NCBI GenBank assembly: GCA_937897785.1
Contig: CALCNB010000336.1
Coordinates: 1-5,219, forward strand
Direction of reading: 5' to 3'
Source of the DNA: an uncultured Cellvibrionales bacterium
GTDB taxonomy: Bacteria; Pseudomonadota; Gammaproteobacteria; Pseudomonadales; UBA7434
DNA: 5,219 bases
Shown here: positions 1 through 5,219 of the stretch, in pieces
Layout of the letters: every line of letters starts with the position of its first letter
Position numbering within the stretch: the first letter of the stretch is position 1
Program-made: the position numbers and the translations under genes
The notes under the pieces: model-generated
Seen by the model: the letters and a program-made list of their open reading frames with translations, nothing else
Told to the model about the DNA's origin: nothing
The model's database searches: none

Positions 1-990
1 GGGGCTGCCTAGCCTCGATTGGACATCCCAAGCATCAAGGGTAACGCGTAATGCTCGCGGGTCTGCATTGCCAATATCTTCACTGGCCATTCTTACCAAT
101 CGACGAGCAATATAAAGCGGGTCACAGCCACCTTCAAGCATTCGCGCAAACCAGTAAAGCGAAGCGTCCGTGGCACTGCCACGAACCGATTTGTGCAAAG
201 CCGATATTAAATCATAAAAATGATCACCTTTGTTATCAAAGCGCGATAATTGCTGGCCAATCGCTTCTTTCAACAGCGCTTGGTCGATCTTGTTTGTTTG
301 AAGCGCTGCTGCTGAAATAAAGGCGCGCTCAAGAATACCCAAGGCGATACGTGCGTCACCATTCGCCGCAACAGCAATTATTGATAATCCATCATCATCG
401 ATGCTAATATCGGTTACACCAAGCCCGTCGACCTCATCCTCCAATGCTCGGCAAAGGACTGATATCAGATCAGATTCTGTCAGCGACTTTAAGCAATATA
501 CCCGCACTCGAGACAATAAAGCATTATTTAATTCAAACGAGGGGTTTTCAGTCGTTGCTCCAATAAAAATAAAAAGCCCCTCTTCTATGTGGGGCAAAAG
601 TACATCTTGCTGCGACTTATTAAAACGATGTACTTCATCAATAAAAAGGATCGTTTTAATTCCTTGGGTCTGCCTTAAGCGACAAGTATCAACTACCTGA
701 CGAACGTCTTTAATACCCGCACTAACCGCTGACAATGTTTCGAGTTGCGCATTAGAGTGATTGGCTAATATTTTAGCCAGAGTCGTTTTGCCTGTGCCTG
801 GCGGACCCCACAGAATCATCGAGTGAATATCACCACTAAGCATTGACTGTCTTAATGCGGAACCCTCAGCTAACAAGTGCTGTTGACCATAATAGTGGCG
901 AATATTTTGAGGCCTTAATCGGGCCGCTAAGGGTTGATCTAGGCTGCTGGAAGCAGTAAAAAGATCATCATCGTTGCTATTGTCAGGCAT
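1..990 (-). CDS. rarA: Replication-associated recombination protein A (RarA/MgsA), AAA+ ATPase; 3' end cut by window edge
   Basis: RarA is a cytoplasmic AAA+ ATPase of the clamp-loader/RuvB-like group that acts at stalled or gapped replication forks. The frame reads without a stop from an ATG at 990 to the left edge, giving 330 residues; E. coli RarA has about 447, so roughly the last quarter is missing. Visible motifs are Walker A GPPGTGKT (62-69), Walker B with FIDEVHRFNK (116-125, D118/E119), sensor 1 GATTENPSF (144-152), an arginine finger in LLSR (R161) and sensor 2 GDAR (R214). The stretch from FDNKGD (251 onward) through SEDIGNADPRA is the start of the conserved C-terminal oligomerisation region. 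The ATG at 990 is the first start codon after the lolA stop, which lies in the same frame 30 nt upstream; ACGGAG sits 12 nt before it, a rather long spacing. It is the last visible gene of the ftsK-lolA-rarA run. Identification is by recalled similarity to E. coli RarA, which is very close across the ATPase core. Confidence 0.97.
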   Translation of the reverse strand, partial: MPDNSNDDDLFTASSSLDQPLAARLRPQNIRHYYGQQHLLAEGSALRQSMLSGDIHSMILWGPPGTGKTTLAKILANHSNAQLETLSAVSAGIKDVRQVVDTCRLRQTQGIKTILFIDEVHRFNKSQQDVLLPHIEEGLFIFIGATTENPSFELNNALLSRVRVYCLKSLTESDLISVLCRALEDEVDGLGVTDISIDDDGLSIIAVAANGDARIALGILERAFISAAALQTNKIDQALLKEAIGQQLSRFDNKGDHFYDLISALHKSVRGSATDASLYWFARMLEGGCDPLYIARRLVRMASEDIGNADPRALRVTLDAWDVQSRLGSP

Positions 991-1020
991 TGACTTTGCA
1001 CGCTCCGTTATACGTGATAA

Positions 1021-1755
1021 TCATCGGTAAATAATATCAGTATCTGCAGGAGGATCTAACTCAAACAAAGCTCTGTCCAAGGCTTTTGATGCTGTAATGT
1101 TATTAAAATCAAACTGACTCCGACTACCAAAATCGTCCAAGATAACGATGCTTGTAATGAGCTGCTGCTGGAAATTTATCCTTAACTCAGCAATCAAAGA
1201 ACTTTTATCTAAGGGCGTCAAGACATAACTCTGATTAATTAATGACGAAAGTTCATCACTGCTGTTACGCTTATCAATATTTACGTTATCAATAATTACG
1301 TTATCAATGTCACCTTGATGATCTCGGTCAACGACTGAATTAAGAGCAACTCGACTAACGGTGAAAAACGACTCAATCGCTGAGGCATCTGCCGAGAGAA
1401 GCAAAGAAGGGATCGCGGTGTCTTGACTTCCTAAAGACGAAATGATTAATTGATCGATGTCACTGTCATATTGGAGGTAACGGTCACCATTAATAATAAT
1501 CGTTTGCGCAAAAGGTACTTTCGTTTCCCAGCGCAAATGAAATGGGCGGCTCAAAACAATATGACCTGAGGAGCGATCGACAACAACATCCTCTGAATTA
1601 AAAGACTGCTGGGTAAAATCTGCTGTAAAGTTCAGCTGATTCGCTAATAGCGACGCTAACTGTCTAGCAGGCATAAAAGTCTCAGCAAGAGCTACTCGCG
1701 TGGCAAGAGCAATGCAGAAAAAAATGATTAGAAATAATGAACTGATCTGCCTCAT
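1021..1755 (-). CDS. lolA: Outer-membrane lipoprotein carrier protein LolA (periplasmic chaperone)
   Basis: LolA takes lipoproteins released by the LolCDE transporter and carries them across the periplasm to LolB. The chosen ATG at 1755 gives 244 residues. Residues 1-24 form a signal peptide: MRQ, a hydrophobic core, then cleavage after VALA with the mature protein starting at E25. Family signatures follow: FTADFTQ (43-49), RPFHLRW (70-76), the strand segment IIINGDRYLQYDSD, and YVLTPLD near 178-184. R70 matches the conserved Arg43 of mature E. coli LolA; the Phe47 position appears to be Leu here. The protein is about 40 residues longer than E. coli LolA, mainly through an insertion before YVLTP that includes a repeated IDNV motif. 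An in-frame ATG at 1797 would add 14 residues (258 in all), but its ribosome site is poor and it would lengthen the signal peptide n-region; AGG lies 6 nt before the 1755 ATG. It starts 60 nt after the ftsK stop and ends 30 nt before rarA, so cotranscription is likely. Confidence 0.93.
   Translation of the reverse strand: MRQISSLFLIIFFCIALATRVALAETFMPARQLASLLANQLNFTADFTQQSFNSEDVVVDRSSGHIVLSRPFHLRWETKVPFAQTIIINGDRYLQYDSDIDQLIISSLGSQDTAIPSLLLSADASAIESFFTVSRVALNSVVDRDHQGDIDNVIIDNVNIDKRNSSDELSSLINQSYVLTPLDKSSLIAELRINFQQQLITSIVILDDFGSRSQFDFNNITASKALDRALFELDPPADTDIIYR
1271..1315 (-). repeat. Three imperfect 15-bp tandem repeats inside lolA
   Basis: On the plus strand the units are TTATCAATATTTACG, TTATCAATAATTACG and TTATCAATGTCACCT. 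Units 1 and 2 differ at one base; unit 3 keeps the first eight bases and then diverges. The period of 15 keeps the reading frame, so the lolA protein carries IDNV, IDNV and IDK at about residues 150-162 (counting from the ATG at 1755). The repeat lies within the segment that makes this LolA longer than usual, which suggests slippage or duplication in a surface loop. Confidence 0.85.
1684..1755 (-). other. Signal peptide of LolA (Sec type, residues 1-24)
   Basis: This segment encodes a short basic start (MRQ), a strongly hydrophobic core rich in Leu, Ile and Phe, and a c-region ending in ALA before Glu25, which fits signal peptidase I cleavage. A cysteine lies within the core but is not in a lipobox context, so lipoprotein processing is not expected. 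The exact cleavage site is inferred by eye. Confidence 0.75.
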
Positions 1756-1815
1756 AAAAGACCTGACAATAAAAGCATATGAGGAGAATTCTTTCATATA
1801 GTCTGAGACACTCGC

Positions 1816-4233
1816 TTACTGCCTTGGTGGCGGTGGCGCAATGACTTCACGACTGCCATTAGGCTGCATTTCAGAAATAACCCCCGCGGCCTCCATTGCC
1901 TCAATCATTCTAGCGGCTCGGTTATAACCAATTCTCAATTTTCTCTGAACGGAGGAAATCGAGGCTTTTCGCGTGTCAGTCACAAACATCACAGCCTCGT
2001 CATACAGTGCATCCTGTTCATTGTCAGAACTTTCGCTCGGTTCTAAGCCAGGGATAACATCACCACCGGCACCGCCCTCATCAATTAAATCTGGCAGATA
2101 ATTAGGCTCAGCGCGAGAACGCCAATCATCCGCAACACGATGCACTTCATCATCGGATACAAAAGCACCATGTACTCGAATAGGAACGCCACTGCCTGGA
2201 GGAAGATAGAGCATATCCCCATGGCCTAGCAACTGCTCAGCGCCGCCCTGATCAAGGATAGTTCGAGAATCAATTCGCGACGACACTTGAAACGCAATAC
2301 GAGTGGGTACGTTCGCTTTAATGAGACCTGTAATAACATCAACCGATGGGCGCTGAGTAGCAAGCACCAAATGAATGCCAGCAGCCCTTGCCTTCTGAGC
2401 AATCCGCGCAATTAACTGCTCGACTTTTTTGCCTACAATCATAATCATATCGGCAAACTCATCGATCACCACCACAATGCTTGGCAAGGTTGTTAAATCA
2501 GGCGGAACTTGGTCGTCAATATCAATAAGCGACAATGGGTCAGGCTGCCAAATAGGGTCAGTAATACTTTCACCCTTCGCTGCCGCATCAGTCACTTTTT
2601 TATTAAAACCCTCAAGATTACGAACGCCCATAGCCGCCATCAATTTATAGCGACGCTCCATTTCACCGACACACCAACGAAGACCATTGGCAGCATCTTT
2701 CATATCCGTCACCACCGGGGTTAACAAATGAGGAATTCCTTCATAGACGCTGAGTTCTAACATTTTTGGATCAATTAAAATCAATCGCACTTCATCCGGC
2801 GTTGCTTTATACAGTAAACTGAGCAACATCGCATTCACACCAACGGATTTACCCGAACCGGTGGTACCGGCAACCAGCAAATGCGGCATCTTCGCCAAAT
2901 CGGCGACAATTGGCGCGCCGGCAATATCGTGACCCAGAGCCAAGGTCAGCTTAGATGATGCCTCGGTATAAACCGGAGATGTTAATACCTCACTGAGCAT
3001 AACCATGGCGCGGTTTTCATTCGGAATTTCGATGCCCACGACAGATTTACCCGGGATAACCTCAACCACACGAACGCTAATGACTGCCAACGAGCGAGCC
3101 AAATCTTTGACTAGATTGCTAATGCGGCTTACCTTCACACCTGCCGCTGGCTGAATCTCAAACCGCGTCACCACGGGTCCGGGCAAAACATGTTTAACCT
3201 CAGCCTTAATACCAAAGTCAGCCAGCTTAGTTTCAAGTAAAGCAGATAATTGATTTAACTGCTCTTGAGAAAAGCCACCTTGTTGCCCTGTGCTAGGATC
3301 GTCAAGTAGGTTGAACTGAGGTACCTCTACCACCTCACCCGGCTTGCGACGAGGATTAGCGGTAGTTTTTTTGACTGGCGCCGATGCCTTGTTACTTTTT
3401 GTAGATACACCAGCATCGCTAGACTTAACCTTGGGTATTATAGATTCAGCAGAGGCTTTCATTTGCGTAATTAAACTCGCTACTGATAACTCTTCATTAT
3501 TTTCAGGCTCGGATTTTGGCTGTGAAATAATAGGTGGCTTGACCGCCTGCTGCTTAAGGCGCTTAGCATGCCTTGCAGCTTCAAGTCGCCGGTCATTCCA
3601 ATCAACGAGGCGTATCATTAACTGATCGACCCAATATAGGGTTGACTGGCCTATACGATCCATTAATGACAACCAAGAAATTTGTGCAAACAGGGTTAAA
3701 CCAAATAAGGTAATCGAGAACATCAATAAAGCCGTTCCAGCAGGATAAAGAATTTCTGATAGACCTTGCTGAATGTATTGCCCTAAAAAACCGCCACTAC
3801 CATGGGTTAAGCTGTCTTGGTTAATCGCAGTGGACAGCGACAGCAAACAGGTTAAACCCAGTAAGACAAGCAGCAAACCAGCTGATTTTAAAGCAAAGAG
3901 CAAGGGATCAAATTCTGAACGATGATAACGGTCTCTAAAAATACTCCAGGCACGGTGAATTAATGCGAAGGGAATTAAATAAGCAATATAGCCAAGGGTG
4001 GATAAAGAGATGTCTGCTAACCAAGCGCCGAAAGCCCCAGCTGAATTTTGTATCAGTTTTGGATCACCAGTCGTCGACCAACCGGGGTCTTGATGGCTGT
4101 AACTCAATAATGCCATTAGAAAATAAATAGCAACCGCTAGCAGGCCAATTAACGCGCCCTCCTTGATGATAAGGATCATCGCCGAAGTATCAGAGAGATC
4201 TGCGGCAGAGGCTTTTGATGTTTTTTTAGGCAT
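1816..4233 (-). CDS. ftsK: DNA translocase FtsK, septal chromosome-segregation motor
   Basis: FtsK is anchored at the division septum and pumps DNA towards dif, where it activates XerCD to resolve chromosome dimers. With the ATG at 4233 the protein has 805 residues. Four membrane segments lie near residues 26-44, 80-98, 114-135 and 163-184. A charged, Lys/Pro/Ser-rich linker covers about 219-300. The motor follows: the alpha region with PGPVVTRFE (about 351-359), Walker A GTTGSGKS (456-463, K462), Walker B VVVIDEFADM (587-596, D591/E592) and ATQRPSVDVITGLIK (625-639). The C-terminal winged-helix gamma domain (about 739-795) has RIGYNRAARMIEAM (767-780), the helix region that reads KOPS sequences in E. 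coli. The linker is far shorter than in E. coli FtsK (1329 residues) and closer to the Pseudomonas type. An upstream in-frame TTG at 4269 would add 12 residues but has no ribosome site at proper distance; GTGAG lies 6 nt before the ATG. The stop is 60 nt before the preferred lolA start. Confidence 0.97.
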   Translation of the reverse strand: MPKKTSKASAADLSDTSAMILIIKEGALIGLLAVAIYFLMALLSYSHQDPGWSTTGDPKLIQNSAGAFGAWLADISLSTLGYIAYLIPFALIHRAWSIFRDRYHRSEFDPLLFALKSAGLLLVLLGLTCLLSLSTAINQDSLTHGSGGFLGQYIQQGLSEILYPAGTALLMFSITLFGLTLFAQISWLSLMDRIGQSTLYWVDQLMIRLVDWNDRRLEAARHAKRLKQQAVKPPIISQPKSEPENNEELSVASLITQMKASAESIIPKVKSSDAGVSTKSNKASAPVKKTTANPRRKPGEVVEVPQFNLLDDPSTGQQGGFSQEQLNQLSALLETKLADFGIKAEVKHVLPGPVVTRFEIQPAAGVKVSRISNLVKDLARSLAVISVRVVEVIPGKSVVGIEIPNENRAMVMLSEVLTSPVYTEASSKLTLALGHDIAGAPIVADLAKMPHLLVAGTTGSGKSVGVNAMLLSLLYKATPDEVRLILIDPKMLELSVYEGIPHLLTPVVTDMKDAANGLRWCVGEMERRYKLMAAMGVRNLEGFNKKVTDAAAKGESITDPIWQPDPLSLIDIDDQVPPDLTTLPSIVVVIDEFADMIMIVGKKVEQLIARIAQKARAAGIHLVLATQRPSVDVITGLIKANVPTRIAFQVSSRIDSRTILDQGGAEQLLGHGDMLYLPPGSGVPIRVHGAFVSDDEVHRVADDWRSRAEPNYLPDLIDEGGAGGDVIPGLEPSESSDNEQDALYDEAVMFVTDTRKASISSVQRKLRIGYNRAARMIEAMEAAGVISEMQPNGSREVIAPPPPRQ

Positions 4234-4283
4234 AATAGACTCACAAGCGTTTGGCTTATTTTTGACCAAATAGGCGAGGTTAA

Positions 4284-4314
4284 AGTTTCCTCAAATCACT
4301 CTCCATAGGAAACT
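4284..4314. repeat. Perfect 8-bp inverted repeat upstream of ftsK
   Basis: The arms are AGTTTCCT (4284-4291) and AGGAAACT (4307-4314), with a 15-nt centre. The element ends 50 bp upstream of the ftsK ATG at 4233. It could be a hairpin in the ftsK leader or an operator for a dimeric regulator. The arms do not extend further and there is no T-tract on either side, so it is not a terminator. Confidence 0.6.
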
Positions 4315-4344
4315 AAATTTCACTCAAAACATCAAGGTAAAATG

Positions 4345-4417
4345 CCCATTCGTTAACGGTAATGCTAAGCAAAATGAAGCGGTTAACGCCGATTCAACAG
4401 CAAACAAAGCGAATGGG
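4345..4417. repeat. Nested inverted repeats in the ftsK-trxB control region
   Basis: The outer arms are CCCATTCG (4345-4352) and CGAATGGG (4410-4417), an exact 8-bp inverted match 57 nt apart. Inside are CGTTAAC (4351-4357) and GTTAACG (4382-4388), a 7-bp inverted pair whose GTTAAC cores begin 30 bp apart, close to three helical turns. The right outer arm ends next to the TATAAT of the trxB promoter. This arrangement could serve cooperative binding of a regulator; function is inferred. Confidence 0.5.
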
Positions 4418-4424
4418 GTATAAT
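4394..4424 (+). promoter_or_regulatory. Candidate sigma70 promoter for trxB (consensus -10)
   Basis: A perfect -10 hexamer TATAAT lies at 4419-4424. The best -35 match is TCAACA at 4394-4399 (four of six bases) with a long 19-nt spacer, so the -35 is weak. A TG pair lies at 4414-4415 but not at the exact extended -10 position. Transcription would begin near 4431, giving a leader of about 100 nt before the trxB ATG. The call rests mainly on the -10 and its position. Confidence 0.5.
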
Positions 4425-4435
4425 CACCGATTAAG

Positions 4436-4456
4436 CCGCGATATAATAAAGCGCGG
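4436..4456. repeat. GC-rich 5-bp inverted repeat around the second TATAAT
   Basis: CCGCG (4436-4440) and CGCGG (4452-4456) flank an 11-nt AT-rich centre that includes TATAAT. If transcription starts near 4431 it would be a hairpin at the very 5' end of the trxB mRNA, which can protect transcripts from decay. The stem is short and could be chance. Confidence 0.35.
4442..4447 (+). promoter_or_regulatory. Second TATAAT hexamer upstream of trxB
   Basis: A second perfect TATAAT lies 23 bp downstream of the first, in the loop of the CCGCG/CGCGG inverted repeat. No good -35 is found at 15-18 nt spacing. It could be a second start, a site where RNA polymerase pauses, or a chance match in an AT-rich loop. 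Confidence 0.25.
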
Positions 4457-4472
4457 ACAACGCTTACCGATA

Positions 4473-4490
4473 GACACACTCATCAGTGTC
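4473..4490 (+). repeat. Small hairpin in the presumed trxB leader
   Basis: ACACT (4476-4480) and AGTGT (4485-4489) can form a 5-bp stem with a CATC loop; an alternative pairing is GACAC with GTGTC at the two ends. It lies about 40 nt before the trxB start and has no T-tract, so it is not a terminator. Confidence 0.3.
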
Positions 4491-4529
4491 CAACCATCTA
4501 CTTTAAACAATGCTAACGGAATTCCTTTC

Positions 4530-5219
4530 ATGTCTGATTTTATTCATCATCGCCTTATTATTCTAGGCTCAGGTCCTGCTGGTTATACGGCAGCCATTTA
4601 TGCCGCTCGAGCCAATCTACACCCAGTTGTCATCACCGGAATGGAACAAGGTGGCCAGCTCACTACCACTACCGATGTCGATAACTGGCCTGGCGATAAT
4701 GAAGGTGTACAAGGTCCTGACCTAATGATACGGATGCAAAAGCACGCCGAACGATTTGATACGCAGGTCCTGTTTGACCATATCGAATCCGTGGATTTAA
4801 GCCAACGTCCCTTTCAGCTATTTGGCAACAGTGCTAACTACAGCTGTGATAGCTTGATTATTGCAACCGGGGCCTCAGCGCAATATCTTGGTCTTCCCTC
4901 TGAGCAAGCCTTCATGGGTAAAGGTGTCAGTGCCTGCGCGACCTGTGATGGTTTTTTTTACCGTGATCAAAAAGTTGCTGTGATTGGCGGTGGTAACACG
5001 GCTGTTGAGGAGGCTCTCTACCTTTCTAACATAGCATCAGAAGTGATTCTTGTTCATCGTAGAGATACCTTAAGAGCCGAAAAAATCTTGCAAGATAAAT
5101 TATTCGAAAAAGAAAAAAATGGCAACATCACGATCCACTGGAATCACACGCTAGACGAAGTCTTAGGCGATGATAGTGGCGTTACCGGCATGCGTATCGA
5201 CGCCGTCGATGGCTCCGGC
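4530..5219 (+). CDS. trxB: Thioredoxin-disulfide reductase TrxB; 3' end cut by window edge
   Basis: TrxB is a cytoplasmic FAD enzyme that uses NADPH to reduce oxidised thioredoxin. The frame runs from the ATG at 4530 to the right edge without a stop, giving 230 residues of a family usually near 315-320, so about 90 are missing. The FAD-binding GSGPAG is at 13-18, with GGQL (41-44) and ATG (112-114) following. The redox-active CATC lies at 136-139 and is followed by Asp140, as in the low-molecular-weight bacterial type. The NADPH-binding GGGNTA is at 153-158, with HRRD (176-179) and RAEKIL (182-187) as in E. coli TrxB. The start fits: ACGGA (4516-4520) lies 9 nt upstream and the protein begins just before the first beta strand. 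It is divergent from ftsK across a 296-nt control region with a TATAAT -10 on its side. The missing part would include the end of the NADPH domain and the C-terminal FAD-binding segment. Confidence 0.97.
   Translation, partial: MSDFIHHRLIILGSGPAGYTAAIYAARANLHPVVITGMEQGGQLTTTTDVDNWPGDNEGVQGPDLMIRMQKHAERFDTQVLFDHIESVDLSQRPFQLFGNSANYSCDSLIIATGASAQYLGLPSEQAFMGKGVSACATCDGFFYRDQKVAVIGGGNTAVEEALYLSNIASEVILVHRRDTLRAEKILQDKLFEKEKNGNITIHWNHTLDEVLGDDSGVTGMRIDAVDGSG

Larger units (their letters stand above)
4234..4529. promoter_or_regulatory. Divergent intergenic control region between ftsK (left) and trxB (right)
   Basis: This 296-nt stretch separates two genes read in opposite directions, so it must hold the start signals for trxB and probably for the ftsK-lolA-rarA run. 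I see no convincing gene in it. It contains two TATAAT hexamers facing trxB, an inverted repeat next to ftsK, a nested pair of inverted repeats in the middle and small hairpins in the presumed trxB leader. I found no clear sigma70 promoter for ftsK; a TTGATG hexamer on the minus strand (4328-4333) has no good -10 partner. No LexA-type CTGT-N8-ACAG palindrome was seen, although E. coli ftsK has an SOS-responsive promoter. Confidence 0.7.

Noticed and set aside
51..700. Plus-strand open frames of 89 and 99 codons opposite rarA
   Set aside because: They lie antisense to conserved RarA codons, show no recognisable domain and have no convincing ribosome sites; they are shadows of rarA.
2429..3625. 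Plus-strand open frames of 71-93 codons, and a 61-codon minus-strand frame at 2226-2411, within ftsK
   Set aside because: All overlap highly conserved FtsK motor or linker codons in another frame and have no protein-like features of their own.
4361..4516. Direct repeat AATGCTAA at 4361-4368 and 4509-4516
   Set aside because: Eight bases at a distance of 148 bp in AT-rich sequence is close to chance expectation and neither copy lies at a telling place.
4270..4529. A possible small gene or lrp remnant between ftsK and trxB
   Set aside because: E. coli has lrp in this neighbourhood, but nothing here translates to an Lrp-like helix-turn-helix protein and no frame of useful length with a ribosome site was seen.
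4234..4529. SOS (LexA) operator upstream of ftsK
   Set aside because: E. coli ftsK is partly SOS-controlled, but no CTGT-N8-ACAG palindrome was found here.
4948..4954. T-run in trxB as a possible frameshift site
   Set aside because: The frame continues through conserved TrxB residues on both sides (CATCDGFFY, then GGGNTA), so the gene reads normally.

Overview
The window looks like an ordinary chromosomal housekeeping locus of a gammaproteobacterium with moderate GC content. Four protein genes can be read. Three lie on the minus strand in the order ftsK, lolA, rarA (rarA is cut by the left edge). The fourth, trxB, is divergent on the plus strand and is cut by the right edge. From memory, ftsK-lolA-rarA is a conserved block in Gammaproteobacteria: in E. 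coli it sits next to lrp and serS with trxB nearby, and in Pseudomonas trxB directly flanks ftsK. The compact FtsK of about 805 residues resembles the pseudomonad type more than the E. coli type with its very long linker. I cannot name the genus; a marine or environmental gammaproteobacterium is a guess.

Layout: bases 1-990 hold the N-terminal 330 codons of rarA, a AAA+ ATPase acting at stalled replication forks. Bases 1021-1755 hold lolA, the periplasmic lipoprotein carrier, with a signal peptide and an unusual low-complexity insertion built on 15-bp tandem repeats. Bases 1816-4233 hold ftsK, the membrane-anchored DNA translocase of the division septum. Gaps between these three genes are short (30 nt, and 18 or 60 nt depending on the lolA start) and contain no terminator, so they probably form one operon read right to left.

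Bases 4234-4529 form the divergent control region between ftsK and trxB. It has two TATAAT hexamers pointing towards trxB and several inverted repeats, including a nested pair and a hairpin in the presumed ftsK leader. Bases 4530-5219 hold the first 230 codons of trxB, thioredoxin reductase, with an intact CxxC active site.

The genes link chromosome segregation and division (ftsK), fork repair (rarA), envelope biogenesis (lolA) and thiol redox balance (trxB). No mobile element, CRISPR array, RNA gene, frameshifted gene or new multi-gene system was seen. The points most worth a second look are the repeat-expanded loop in LolA, the symmetry of the ftsK-trxB intergenic region, a terminator-like hairpin inside rarA, and the start-codon choices for lolA and ftsK.
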